A DNA stretch of 64,000 bases from contig NZ_JBDVNC010000005.1 of the NCBI RefSeq assembly GCF_039969785.1, forward strand, positions 1-64,000. The letters are read 5' to 3'. The DNA is from Shimia sp039969785 (lineage in GTDB: Bacteria > Pseudomonadota > Alphaproteobacteria > Rhodobacterales > Rhodobacteraceae). Below, piece after piece: positions 1 through 8,575 of the stretch. Below the pieces are notes generated by a model that had not been told where the DNA came from, did not search any database, and saw only the letters and a program-made list of their open reading frames with translations. A program made the translations under genes and the position numbers. How positions within the stretch are numbered: position 1 is the first letter of the stretch; every line of letters begins with the position of its first letter.

Positions 1-121
1 CAACCAAACACCCGCTGAAGCGCGTCGAGCGCTCGAGCAATTTGAGGGCTCCGCGCACGACGCGCTTGCCCAAAACGAAACCGACGATTATGAAATCAAT
101 ACCCGCAAACTCTCGTTATGA
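1..121 (+). CDS. Partial gene, C-terminal 39 codons, function unknown
   Basis: An open frame enters from the left edge (codons start at base 2) and ends with TGA at 119-121. The peptide ends in Asp-Tyr-Glu-Ile-Asn-Thr-Arg-Lys-Leu-Ser-Leu and is rich in Ala, Glu and Gln. I do not recognise the family. The same peptide, with one Lys/Asn difference, is the C-terminal part of a chimeric frame on the minus strand at 45843-46139, where it follows an arylsulfatase fragment, so this may be the tail of a sulfatase-like gene or of another gene fused to it. The true gene lies mostly outside the window. Confidence 0.4.
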   Translation, partial: NQTPAEARRALEQFEGSAHDALAQNETDDYEINTRKLSL

Positions 122-147
122 ATGAGGGTGCCTCGGGGGGCTGCTCA
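1..147 (+). repeat. Copy 1 of a ~145-bp inverted duplicate
   Basis: Bases 2 to about 147 match the reverse complement of about 45817-45962 with only a handful of differences (for example base 100, T here and A there). The match covers the end of the coding frame, its TGA stop and a G/C-rich hairpin (GCCTC...GAGGC type) just after it. Base 1 already differs, so the left limit is either at the window edge or just beyond it. Confidence 0.85.
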
Positions 148-153
148 CCCGGA

Positions 154-740
154 GGGGCTTTGTTGCACAAATCTGTTGAAGGTCGATCTTCACCTTTTCC
201 CGGACAGACTTATCCTATGGGCTGTGTGACAGGCATGCCGAGAGTGGTGTAACGATTGAGTACTGCTACGCGGATTTGGATTTCCTCGAACTGCCGATCG
301 AAATCGCGAGCCCTGAGCGACTGTCCGAGCAGTTTCATTCAACACCTCTTGGTCTCGACGCGGCTTCTGCGGTGATACCCACTCCATCGCCGCTACAGGG
401 CGTGGCCCAGGTATCGCGATGCGTTGACTGTTTCGTTCCGGGCGACGGCTCCAGCGCTGGTGGGTTTTCACGGCTTGGCGTTCTTGCGCGGCGGGATGAC
501 AGCATAGGCACCACGGGTGGCAATCGCATAGTGGCATTTGCGCGTTTCATAGACACCAACAGTGATCACTGATCCAATATCCTGATCGGGTGGGATTTGG
601 TCGAGCAGTTCCGGCAGCATCGGTGCATCACCAACATTGCTGGTGGTGACCTCGACCGCCCGAACCTCAAGCTTTTCTTCGTCGACCCCGATATATATCT
701 TGCGCCAAATCCGGCGTTTGGACCCACCCATTGCCCGACA
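154..740 (-). mobile_element. IS5-family element remnant
   Basis: The right end begins near 154 with GGGGCTTTGTTGCACAAA, the typical terminal sequence of IS5-group elements. The transposase reads leftward on the minus strand up to about 740, where homology to the N-terminal third is lost. No matching opposite end is visible near 740-1000, so the element is truncated on that side. It abuts the duplicated segment at 1-147. Confidence 0.75.
210..731 (-). pseudogene. IS5-family transposase, truncated, with three stop codons
   Basis: Reading one frame from 731 down to TAA at 210 gives the C-terminal two thirds of an IS5 transposase: a block with IGVDEEKLEVRAVEVT, then PPRKNAKP, YHRRSRVETK (the last catalytic Glu region of the DDE domain) and ARDFDRQ. 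Three in-frame stops interrupt it: TGA at 468-470, a TAG after the LGHAL residues and a TGA just after VETKRC. At least the first two sit where Trp is usual. The N-terminal third is missing. It cannot make an active enzyme without readthrough. Confidence 0.8.
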
Positions 741-1009
741 GTCGAAACGTAGTTTCGATATGAGGCTCCGGCAACGGCTTCTGGTTTCAACTTTAAGGCT
801 TTGGAAGCCGCTTGGGGAGCATTTGAAAACTCGCTGAATTAATCTCGGCTTAACTTCACCCGTAAGAAAGTAATTTCAGGCAAATTCGAGCTGGTCGCTT
901 CCAAGCTATCAACGCTGCCCCTTGCACTGCGCACAAACAACCGCCTCTGTGAAATCAGCTGTGCGGCGCATTTTGAAACACTCTTTCCGCGACCAGATTT
1001 TCTCTTGCA
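741..1009. other. Non-coding stretch
   Basis: No supported gene was seen. It separates the IS5 remnant from the end of the hybrid kinase gene (stop at 1010). It probably holds the 3' untranslated region of that gene and the breakpoint of the insertion element. No clear hairpin with a T-run was found. Confidence 0.4.
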
Positions 1010-3562
1010 TTATCGCCGGAACAGCGGCTTGCTTTCGTCGTCCCAAACGCTGGACAACTCGGCCATGAACTTATCAGAAATACTCTTTTTTGAGCGCACA
1101 TCATTCTCCAAAACTTGCAGCAAACGATGGAGTTTTTTGCACCCAAGCACCGATGCCGATCCTGCAATTCTGTGTACTTGATCTGCGGATATTTTGGAGG
1201 TCTCGTCAGAGTGTGCACGCTGCATACTTTCAACTTCATCCGCGAATTCACCAACCAAAGCGCGAATTTTGGTTTCGCCCACTTTTTGAAAAAGGACACC
1301 GAGAACATCATTTGACTCTTCTGGCCCGTCCGACGTCGGCCGACCAGTACGGTTTAAAGCCAAAACTATCGCTGCGTTCAGCGATTTAACACTAAGGGGC
1401 TTAACGATCGTTTCTGAAATACCCGCAGCCGCAAACCGCTTGCGATCATCGGGCAATGCATGTGCAGTTAATGCAATTATTGGTACGTCATGATTCGGTC
1501 CGTTTCCGTTGCGAATAAGTACCGTCGCTTCGACGCCATCCAGTTCCGGCATACTTATGTCCATAAAGATAAGGTCAAACGCGCTTGCTTCGGCCAAACT
1601 AACCCCTTGCGTCCCGTCCTCTGCGACCACGACATCATGCCCCGCATTCGCCAACATATCCGTGGCCACCAACCTGTTTATCTCGTTGTCTTCGACAAGC
1701 AGTATTCGAAGAGCCTCTTCGACGTCGGCGGGCCCCGCGTTTTCTTCGATTGTCTCAACGCCTACGACATCAGGCATTCCGACCGGTAACTTGAACAAAA
1801 AGATACTGCCGACCTCCAGCTCGCTTTCCAGCTCAAGGCGTCCACCCATCGCTTCAACCAGACGACGTGAAATACCGAGCCCAAGTCCGCTGCCCTCCGC
1901 CATACGCCCATAGCTTGTGTCCAAAGTTCGAAAATCCTCAAAGACGACCTCCTGATCTTCCTGCGCAATTCCAATTCCCGTATCCGTAATACGAAACTCG
2001 ACCGTTTGCCCATCCGAAAGCTGATCGCATTCCACCGAAATATCGCCATTTCGGGTGAACTTGTTCGCGTTCGCCACAAGGTTCAGCACCACTTGCAACA
2101 GCTTGACCTTGTCCACCCAAATTTTTTTGGGCGCATGTTTAGCGTTATAGGAAATCCGGTTGCCATTGGCTTCGAACGCCGGATGCTGGCTTTCGACTAA
2201 CTCTTTCAGAAAGGCACCCGGAGCCAATGGCTCTTTGTTCAGTTCCAGCCGTCCCGCATCTGCCTTGGACATGTTCAAAACGCCATTCACGTGATGCAAA
2301 AGCAAGTTGGCCGACGTCTCCATCGCCGACAGGTATTTTTTCTTTTTTGCGTCTAGTTCCGTGCCCTGCAACAACTCCATCGTCCCCAACAGACCGTTTA
2401 GCGGCGTACGCATCTCGTGACTCATAACAGCAATCAAATCCGCCTTGGCCTTTTCACCTGCGACCGCCTTATCTCGCGTCTCGATCAACTCTTGTTCAAC
2501 TTCAACCCGTTCTGAGATATCGCGGATATAGGATACAAACACATCATCTCCGACGGCTCTCGCCGCTGAAATCGTCAATTCCACAGGAAAGACCTGGCCG
2601 CACTTTCGCATCGCCTCCAGACGCAAAAGCCCCTTACCGACCACATGATGCTCGCGTGTTTCGCGATAGCGAGCCATTCCATTTTCATGCGCATCGCGCA
2701 GATGATCAGGTATGATCAGCTCGCTCATAACAGCGCCGATGGCTTCTTCCCGCGTAAAGCCGAATATACGCTCGGCCGCGCCGTTATAGTCGATGATCCG
2801 ACCGTCCTGACCGATAGTCAAAATGCCGTCAATCGACGTGGAAATCACCTCTTGCAATCGATTTCGGGATTCTGCAGCACCAGCTTCAGTCACGGCAAAA
2901 CTGCGTACAAGCGCCAGTAAAAAATAGACAACCACGAAAAATATCAAGACAAGGATCAGCGTCAGAAGGGCTATCTGTGACAACAGCGAACCCACCGAAC
3001 GTCTGTGCTGATCGGAATTTGCGGCAAACGTACGAACCCCAGCCACAGCAAAGCGGCGTGCCTCAGGTGCAATCCGGACCAACTCTTCGGCCATTTGAGG
3101 CAACGCCAGCGAAATCGACGCATCGCTTCCATCTATTACGTGTTCGAAGGCGGCAATAAACTTGGAAAGCGTATTCAACGCCTCTTGAGCCTGCGGGTCT
3201 TTACGAACATTAGCAAACTGCCGACCATTCGAAAGTGTGCTTATCCGGCTATAAAGAATGTCATAGCGCCGACGCACGTCGCTGATACTACCGGTGCCTT
3301 CGATTGCGGCCGAAACGGAAATCTGAAACACGCGCAGGTCCACTTCGGACTGCGCCAGCGTCCATTGTGTTGAATCGCTTTTTGTCGACGTCTGTTCGTT
3401 AATCTGGTCGCGTAAGTTGCCAGACACAACAAAGATCGTCAAAGCGATCACCCCGATTGAAATCGCGGCCGCCAACAGGCCGGCACGGTGCAGAGCGCGT
3501 AATGGAAACCTTGGGATTGTGTGTTTCAATAGCCTTATCACGCATGAAGAGTGTCGGGTCAT
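1010..3562 (-). CDS. Hybrid sensor histidine kinase (PAS-HisKA-HATPase-REC-HPt)
   Basis: An 850-residue inner-membrane sensor kinase. Domains in order: a membrane helix at about 28-48, a periplasmic helical region at 50-195, a second membrane helix at about 197-220, a PAS domain at about 236-350, HisKA with the H-box MSHEMRTPLNG (His382), HATPase_c with an N-box around Asn494-Asn500 and a GSGLGLGIS G-box near 558, a receiver domain starting at about 618 with phospho-acceptor Asp668, and a C-terminal HPt-like domain with His797 in VHRIAGSAS. It therefore carries a complete four-step phosphorelay. ATG start at 3562, 8 bases after the stop of the small periplasmic gene at 3571-4062, so the two are likely co-transcribed. 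The likely output is the divergent LuxR-type regulator at 4338. The signal sensed is not known. Confidence 0.93.
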   Translation of the reverse strand: MTRHSSCVIRLLKHTIPRFPLRALHRAGLLAAAISIGVIALTIFVVSGNLRDQINEQTSTKSDSTQWTLAQSEVDLRVFQISVSAAIEGTGSISDVRRRYDILYSRISTLSNGRQFANVRKDPQAQEALNTLSKFIAAFEHVIDGSDASISLALPQMAEELVRIAPEARRFAVAGVRTFAANSDQHRRSVGSLLSQIALLTLILVLIFFVVVYFLLALVRSFAVTEAGAAESRNRLQEVISTSIDGILTIGQDGRIIDYNGAAERIFGFTREEAIGAVMSELIIPDHLRDAHENGMARYRETREHHVVGKGLLRLEAMRKCGQVFPVELTISAARAVGDDVFVSYIRDISERVEVEQELIETRDKAVAGEKAKADLIAVMSHEMRTPLNGLLGTMELLQGTELDAKKKKYLSAMETSANLLLHHVNGVLNMSKADAGRLELNKEPLAPGAFLKELVESQHPAFEANGNRISYNAKHAPKKIWVDKVKLLQVVLNLVANANKFTRNGDISVECDQLSDGQTVEFRITDTGIGIAQEDQEVVFEDFRTLDTSYGRMAEGSGLGLGISRRLVEAMGGRLELESELEVGSIFLFKLPVGMPDVVGVETIEENAGPADVEEALRILLVEDNEINRLVATDMLANAGHDVVVAEDGTQGVSLAEASAFDLIFMDISMPELDGVEATVLIRNGNGPNHDVPIIALTAHALPDDRKRFAAAGISETIVKPLSVKSLNAAIVLALNRTGRPTSDGPEESNDVLGVLFQKVGETKIRALVGEFADEVESMQRAHSDETSKISADQVHRIAGSASVLGCKKLHRLLQVLENDVRSKKSISDKFMAELSSVWDDESKPLFRR

Positions 3563-3570
3563 GTGAAGTG

Positions 3571-4062
3571 CTATTCTTTCACAACGATCCGATCAAGCTG
3601 CCAAATGCTGCGAGAGTAAACAATTTCTGTACGATAATCGGCGTCAGAGTCGTATGGATACACAATCCACAAAGGCCCTTTATCGCGCAAGGACATCGGT
3701 TTGCCATTGCGCAAAAAAGAGACCACAGGCCCCTCCGCCATGGCTTCATCAACTGGAAAGTTAACCGAATAGTCATTCACGGCCGTCGCTTCCAAGAAAC
3801 CGTATTCCAGCTGCAACGCGCTTACGAGAGCGGCCAAAGGCACCCCTTCAAATGTCTGAACTCCATCAGTCCACGGTGTCGTGGTCTCGAACGTTACGGT
3901 ACCCATTGCTTGCAATTCATCCAGCGAAAACTGGATGTTGCCGTCCTCCTGGGCAATCGGAAGATTACCCGACACGGTCAAAACTGCGTTTTCTGTTGCT
4001 ACCGCTAAACTGCTCACACAAGTGAGCACTGATACCAGAACGGCTCGATTGACGTATCCCAT
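3571..4062 (-). CDS. Secreted SUOX-fold (molybdopterin-binding-like) protein without Cys ligand
   Basis: 163 residues with an N-terminal signal peptide (about 1-22). The core contains TTTPWTDGVQTFEGVPLAAL and, further on, GPLWIVYPYD, which resemble small stand-alone oxidoreductase molybdopterin-binding (SUOX-fold) proteins. The only cysteine (Cys15) lies inside the signal peptide, so the Mo-coordinating Cys of true enzymes of this fold is absent; catalysis with a molybdenum cofactor is unlikely. It is the first gene of a two-gene unit with the hybrid kinase, which suggests (inference) a periplasmic ligand-binding or accessory role for that kinase. Confidence 0.75.
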   Translation of the reverse strand: MGYVNRAVLVSVLTCVSSLAVATENAVLTVSGNLPIAQEDGNIQFSLDELQAMGTVTFETTTPWTDGVQTFEGVPLAALVSALQLEYGFLEATAVNDYSVNFPVDEAMAEGPVVSFLRNGKPMSLRDKGPLWIVYPYDSDADYRTEIVYSRSIWQLDRIVVKE

Positions 4063-4337
4063 AGCCTAACCTTCTTTCGTGATTGTCGTTTGAGGGATAT
4101 TGCCACACACCCATTTTGACGTCCTAGTCGCATAGGTGGATTGGCGCTATACTTTCGTATAGCTCGCCAACCTTGTTTTCCTGTCATTCTCCGGAATATC
4201 GCAAGAATGCGTAACCGTTTCAAAATATTGTCCGAGCAAAGTTGTTTATATTTGAACGAGGCATAATATGCCTATTGTTGATGTACCGGGTCTGTCGCAT
4301 GTTGCGCCGCCGCCCCCCCTCCTAAGGTGAGTTAAGT
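4063..4337. promoter_or_regulatory. Divergent control region with two palindromes
   Basis: This 275-base gap separates the kinase unit (minus) from the response regulator (plus). It holds a long inverted repeat at 4141-4170: outer arms TTGGCG and CGCCAA, inner arms CTATAC and GTATAG around TTTC. A second palindrome, GGCATA-A-TATGCC, lies at 4260-4272. Either could bind the LuxR-type regulator made next door. A Shine-Dalgarno-like CTAAGGTGAG precedes the ATG at 4338. Confidence 0.5.
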
Positions 4338-4937
4338 ATGCGAGTTTTGATTGCCGACGACCACGATTTAGTGCGCGAGGCCATTGCCGCCCTTCTGGTT
4401 CAAGAAGGCATTGAAGACGTCCAGACCGTTTGCGATCTTGATCAGGCTTTGGTCTTGGTCACCGAACAAGGCAGCTTTGATTTGGTCCTCCTAGATTTCA
4501 AGATGCCTGGAATGGATGGGCTAAAAGGGTTGAAAAAAATGCAAAATGCCAACGAAGGGCGACCGGTTGCGCTGCTTTCTGGCAATATGTCCCGTGCCGC
4601 TGTTCAAGAGGCTATTGATCAGGGTGCTTCTGGGTTTGTTCCAAAAACACTCGCCTCGCACTCTCTGGGGAACGCGGTCAAATTCATGATCGCAGGCGAA
4701 ACCTTTGCTCCCTACAATTTCATGCAACAAGATGACACCCCGATCGGTAATCTCTCTATGCGTGAAACCGAAGTGCTGCGCGGACTTTGCGATGGCCTTG
4801 CCAACAAGGAAATCGCCAATAACCTCGACTTGCAGGAAGCCACAATCAAGCTGCACGTTAAAACTCTCTGTCGCAAGCTTGAAGCCAAAAACCGAACCCA
4901 TGCGGCAATGATTGCAAGAGACAGAAACCTGCTTTAA
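4338..4937 (+). CDS. LuxR/NarL-family response regulator
   Basis: 199 residues. N-terminal receiver domain (1-120) with acidic Asp7-Asp8, phospho-acceptor Asp53 in LLDFKMPGMDG and conserved Lys near 103. C-terminal LuxR-type helix-turn-helix at about 135-199 (LSMRETEVLRGLCDGLANKE, then ATIKLHVKTLCRKL). It is divergent from the hybrid kinase unit and is the natural partner for its HPt domain. The target genes are not shown by the sequence; candidates are its own control region and the neighbouring exopolysaccharide operon, which ends just downstream on the other strand. Confidence 0.92.
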   Translation: MRVLIADDHDLVREAIAALLVQEGIEDVQTVCDLDQALVLVTEQGSFDLVLLDFKMPGMDGLKGLKKMQNANEGRPVALLSGNMSRAAVQEAIDQGASGFVPKTLASHSLGNAVKFMIAGETFAPYNFMQQDDTPIGNLSMRETEVLRGLCDGLANKEIANNLDLQEATIKLHVKTLCRKLEAKNRTHAAMIARDRNLL

Positions 4938-4960
4938 CTCGAAGTACTTTTCAGGATTAT

Positions 4961-4997
4961 CGGGCGCGCGATCCAAACCCGCGCCCGATTTTTTTTG
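4961..4997 (+). terminator. Rho-independent terminator of the response regulator gene
   Basis: A G/C-rich stem with arms ATCGGGCGC and GCGCCCGAT is followed directly by a run of eight T. It lies 24 bases after the response regulator stop codon. Confidence 0.85.
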
Positions 4998-5006
4998 ACA
5001 TAGAAC

Positions 5007-5651
5007 TCAATACGCGCCCCGGCCACTTACCACGGCACCCAGCGTTCTCAGCAGGATCGACACGTCCGTCGCAACCGAAACCCGACGCACATACTCGACA
5101 TCCATCGAGATCATTTCGTCAAACCCGACATCCGCACGTCCAGAAACCTGCCATAGCCCGGTGATCCCGGGTAATACTGCATGCCGCTGATGGGCGTGAT
5201 CCGGGTACTTCGCCACCTCACAAACCAAAGCGGGCCGAGGGCCGACAATCGACATGTCTCCCAACAAAACATTGATCAGCTGTGGCAGCTCGTCCAACGA
5301 CCAACGTCGCAAAAATCGCCCAACCGGCGTGATCCTCGGATCGTGTTTAACTTTAACGCAAAGTCCCTCACGTTCATTAAGTTGCTCTACCTGTGCCCGC
5401 CGCGCTTCGGCGTCTGAGCTCATTGATCTGAGCTTATACATGGAGAAAGTGTGTCCTCCTCGCCCGACGCGCTCTTGCACAAAGAACACAGACCCCTTTG
5501 AGGTTAACGCTACCGCCGCAGCAGCGGCCCCCAAGACCGGCAACACAGCGGGCAGCATTACTACACAGATCGCTAAATCCAACACCCGTTTGGGCCGCAA
5601 AAGCCGAAACTTAGGCTTTACGACGCATGTGTTAACTGTGGTCATTGCCAT
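5007..5651 (-). CDS. Exopolysaccharide priming sugar transferase (ExoY-like)
   Basis: 214 residues of the bacterial sugar transferase family (polyprenyl-phosphate hexose-1-phosphate transferase). One hydrophobic N-terminal segment (about 25-50), then the conserved blocks VFFVQERVGRGG, YKLRSM, LRRWSLDELPQLINVL and GDMSIVGPRPAL, and GITGLWQVSGR. It transfers a sugar phosphate from a UDP-sugar to undecaprenyl phosphate on the cytoplasmic face of the inner membrane, the first step of repeat-unit assembly. The length matches short ExoY-type enzymes without the extra N-terminal membrane region of WbaP. Start at ATG 5651; a second ATG at 5645 is possible. It is the last gene of the operon, 25 bases after the chain-length gene. 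Confidence 0.92.
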   Translation of the reverse strand: MAMTTVNTCVVKPKFRLLRPKRVLDLAICVVMLPAVLPVLGAAAAAVALTSKGSVFFVQERVGRGGHTFSMYKLRSMSSDAEARRAQVEQLNEREGLCVKVKHDPRITPVGRFLRRWSLDELPQLINVLLGDMSIVGPRPALVCEVAKYPDHAHQRHAVLPGITGLWQVSGRADVGFDEMISMDVEYVRRVSVATDVSILLRTLGAVVSGRGAY

Positions 5652-5676
5652 TCCAAAATCCTCCCCAAGGCAAAAG

Positions 5677-7734
5677 TCATGTCCGAACCGCTAACCACGG
5701 ATCGCCAGGCAGCGCGTTGCGCAGGCTTGCGGTGCTTCCGTTGCGTGGCAGATCATGAAGTGGCTCAACCAACCTCTGAACCGAGGCGCGCGAATCTGTG
5801 GGGTCCAACACCAACACACCCACATCCGCATTTGTCAGAATGAACTGGGCCGAAAGGCTGTCTTGCATGTCGCCGATTGAAACAATCACAACGTCGAACA
5901 TGTGAGCGGCGTGTTGCAGCGCAGCGCGCACCATTGGTGCAGAAACCGTTCGATCCTCAACATGCGCCAAAGCGCCACTATCGACTTCCCACATTTCCGA
6001 CTGCTCATTAAGCGTGGGCGCCTCCACGCAGGCTCCGGTGAGCATTTCACGCCAGCCAGCTTCCGCCTCCGGGTCAGGCCCTTGCGTAATATCGGCATCA
6101 ATAAACAATGTTCGCATACGCGCCCGCGCAAAGCTTTCGGCTAGGGTAAGGGCGCTTGCATAGCTGTCTGAAATCCCGGCGTTCGTCACCGCAATTACAG
6201 GTGCGTTTCCAACCAAACGCGGTTTTCTAAGGCTTTGCATTTGCAGCTCGTTGCGCAACAGATCAGCCGCGTGGGGATCTGCTTCGTCCAGATCCGTTAC
6301 TTGTCGCACAGGCAGTTGCGCCTCAAGCGGTGTCAGGCTTTCGGCAAAGCGCACTCGGCGCTCGCGAAATGCCATGCCAAACATCAGCGCCATGGCAGCA
6401 ACCAGTCCCGCGAGCAAACCCATTGCAGCTCGCATCTTTCGAGTATCTTCGGTCGGCTCGAGAGGAAGTGAAGGGGGCGACATGACCACCGCATACCCCG
6501 GCAAAGCCCGCCCGAACTCCAACCGGATTACCTCAAGTGCGCGGCGTGTCTCTTCCAATAAGCGCACAGCAGAAGCGATTTCGGTTTCGACCCCATCCAT
6601 GTCGATGCGCCGCCTATTCAAATCGCGTGCCTCTTTACGCGCGATGTCCAGTTGCCCGGACACTTTGTCATAAAGAGATTTGATCTCGCGTGCGGTTGTG
6701 TCATCGCCACTTTCGGTGACATCCGTGAGCGCACCGGTCTGACCCAAAACACGTATCTGTTCACGCCGGTTCGCCATCGCGGTTTCGATCACCGCGATTT
6801 CATTCTGCTTGGCCTTCACTTTCCGATCGTAGCGCGGGTTCATCTGGGTGACGTACCCTGACTGCAACCCCGCAAGTTCGCTCATTAATTTGGCGCGTTC
6901 AAAATTGAGGTCAGCCATCGCGCGATCCAACAGCGTTGCGCGCATGATTTCCTGATCGGACGTATCGGCAGAAGAAGAAATGCCGTCTGTTTGCAATGTC
7001 GCCAGAGTCGCTGCCACCTCTGATTTACGCGAGGACAGGCTGTCGATCTGAGCAATTTTTTCGATATGTGCCTTGGCCAAAGCATTCAGCCCAAATTCAC
7101 CACCAACTTCCAGTTGATCCTTGCGCAAAACTTCCAGCCGTTCGGTCAGTTGTTTCTCGCGCGCATAGAGTTCTTCCAGGCGAACAGCGGTACGCACTTC
7201 CTCGGCCTCGGATTTCAACTGCAAGTAGGACCCGATCACGGCTTCAAGCTTTTGCGCTGCAAACGCCGCATCCTTACTCATCGTCTTTAAGACGATCAGA
7301 CTGTCTGAACGACGTATTTCAATCGACTTCGACAGGTCAATTGCCTTCAACCCATCACCCAGATCGGGCCGCAGGTCCGTTAACGTCTCGGCCGAACGTT
7401 CCATCACAGGATGCGAGGCAACATAGGTGGTTTCGGCTTTCACAAAGCTATCGAAAATCTTGAGAACCGAAGCTTCTCCAGTCGCATAAAGAATGTTGGA
7501 TTCCTGCGGATACACGCGCAAAATCGCACGAGATTCAAAGAGTTGAATACCAGAGAAGTACCCGACGGTTGCCAGTACGGGCACCAGAACTGCCCCTGCT
7601 GAGACTCCGATTTTCCATCGGCCACGCAAAGCCCGACCTAGGGCTGCAACAGGATTTGGCTGCACTTCTTCCGCTTCAGGAATAGGCTGTGGCTGAAGGT
7701 TCTCTTCAACATTTACGGACGCGACAGCAACCAT
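5677..7734 (-). CDS. Polysaccharide co-polymerase (Wzc/GumC-like) with degenerate kinase domain
   Basis: About 685 residues. A cytoplasmic N-terminus, membrane helix at about 43-62, a long periplasmic Wzz-type region with coiled coil (about 180-405), a proline-rich stretch (SPPSLPLEP) before a second membrane helix (about 438-458), then a BY-kinase-like cytoplasmic domain. In this last domain the Walker A position reads VTNAGISDSYAS: the glycine-rich loop with Gly-Lys-Ser/Thr is lost, although a Walker A'-like LFIDADI remains, and no C-terminal tyrosine cluster is present. It probably controls chain length and export without kinase activity. I chose the ATG at 7734; the longer frame would start with TTG at 7749 and overlap the upstream gene. 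Confidence 0.85.
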   Translation of the reverse strand: MVAVASVNVEENLQPQPIPEAEEVQPNPVAALGRALRGRWKIGVSAGAVLVPVLATVGYFSGIQLFESRAILRVYPQESNILYATGEASVLKIFDSFVKAETTYVASHPVMERSAETLTDLRPDLGDGLKAIDLSKSIEIRRSDSLIVLKTMSKDAAFAAQKLEAVIGSYLQLKSEAEEVRTAVRLEELYAREKQLTERLEVLRKDQLEVGGEFGLNALAKAHIEKIAQIDSLSSRKSEVAATLATLQTDGISSSADTSDQEIMRATLLDRAMADLNFERAKLMSELAGLQSGYVTQMNPRYDRKVKAKQNEIAVIETAMANRREQIRVLGQTGALTDVTESGDDTTAREIKSLYDKVSGQLDIARKEARDLNRRRIDMDGVETEIASAVRLLEETRRALEVIRLEFGRALPGYAVVMSPPSLPLEPTEDTRKMRAAMGLLAGLVAAMALMFGMAFRERRVRFAESLTPLEAQLPVRQVTDLDEADPHAADLLRNELQMQSLRKPRLVGNAPVIAVTNAGISDSYASALTLAESFARARMRTLFIDADITQGPDPEAEAGWREMLTGACVEAPTLNEQSEMWEVDSGALAHVEDRTVSAPMVRAALQHAAHMFDVVIVSIGDMQDSLSAQFILTNADVGVLVLDPTDSRASVQRLVEPLHDLPRNGSTASLRNALPGDPWLAVRT

Positions 7735-7738
7735 GGCT

Positions 7739-8575
7739 CTATCCGCCAACCCGAGAGGTCATGTCGCGTTCCCAATGGCCCGCAGCAAATACACTACTGC
7801 GCATCGATAGCCGCACCCATGCGTTGACACAGGCATAAACACCAATAGAAAGAGCGTGTTTGGGTTGACGTATGAGCCGTCCGAGAACAGCGACAGAGCT
7901 GCCGCGTTCGGGGCTTTGCAGGCCCATTTTTGAGACCTCACGCGCGCCGCGCAGGCTGCGCCGACGGACCTGGATCAGGCTATTCAGGGCTTTTGGCGCG
8001 CGGGCGACAAACCGAGAATCGGACACGAAAGCGATCCGGTCCTTGCCGACATGACGCCGAACATATTCGTCATCCGCAGTAATCAGAGGCAAAGGAAACA
8101 ACTGAATTGCTATCTCTGGTGCCAGAGCAAAAACGCCACCGAATTTGCCGCAGTCAAAATAAGGGTTGGTGCGCCAGCCTTTATAGTAGGCGCGTACAAC
8201 AGAAGACGCGCCAGCCGCGCAGACATCCATCTGGCCACAAGCCGCCTGTTTTTGACCATCCTCCATGGCCGCGACCAAAGCCACGAGGGACTCGGATGTA
8301 ATCACCAGATCCGCATCGAGACAAATCACCGGCTTGTTGCGATCTGCCAGCATGAAACCAAGGTTCAGTGCATGACACTTGCCGGCGACTTCGGTTTCAA
8401 GAACATGGGCAGTTGGCATGACCGAACGCGCGCGACTTGCGGTAGCATCGGTGCAAGCGTTCGCAATCACAATGACACGAAATTCTCCTGGATTTGCACT
8501 GCAAGCCAGATGCATTAATGTTTGGCCAATTACAGCGGCCTCATTGTGGGCAGGGATCAAAATTGTCGCCAACAT
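7739..8575 (-). CDS. Glycosyltransferase family 2
   Basis: 278 residues, GT-A fold. Key blocks are ILIPAHNEAAVIGQTL at the N-terminus, IVIANACTDAT, and the metal-binding CLDADLVI. The C-terminal half lacks clear multi-span membrane segments. It probably adds one sugar to the lipid-linked exopolysaccharide repeat unit. ATG at 8575 overlaps the TGA of the upstream PssE-like gene by one base (TGATG), so the two are translationally coupled; a GTG one codon earlier is less likely. The donor sugar cannot be told from sequence. Confidence 0.88.
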   Translation of the reverse strand: MLATILIPAHNEAAVIGQTLMHLACSANPGEFRVIVIANACTDATASRARSVMPTAHVLETEVAGKCHALNLGFMLADRNKPVICLDADLVITSESLVALVAAMEDGQKQAACGQMDVCAAGASSVVRAYYKGWRTNPYFDCGKFGGVFALAPEIAIQLFPLPLITADDEYVRRHVGKDRIAFVSDSRFVARAPKALNSLIQVRRRSLRGAREVSKMGLQSPERGSSVAVLGRLIRQPKHALSIGVYACVNAWVRLSMRSSVFAAGHWERDMTSRVGG

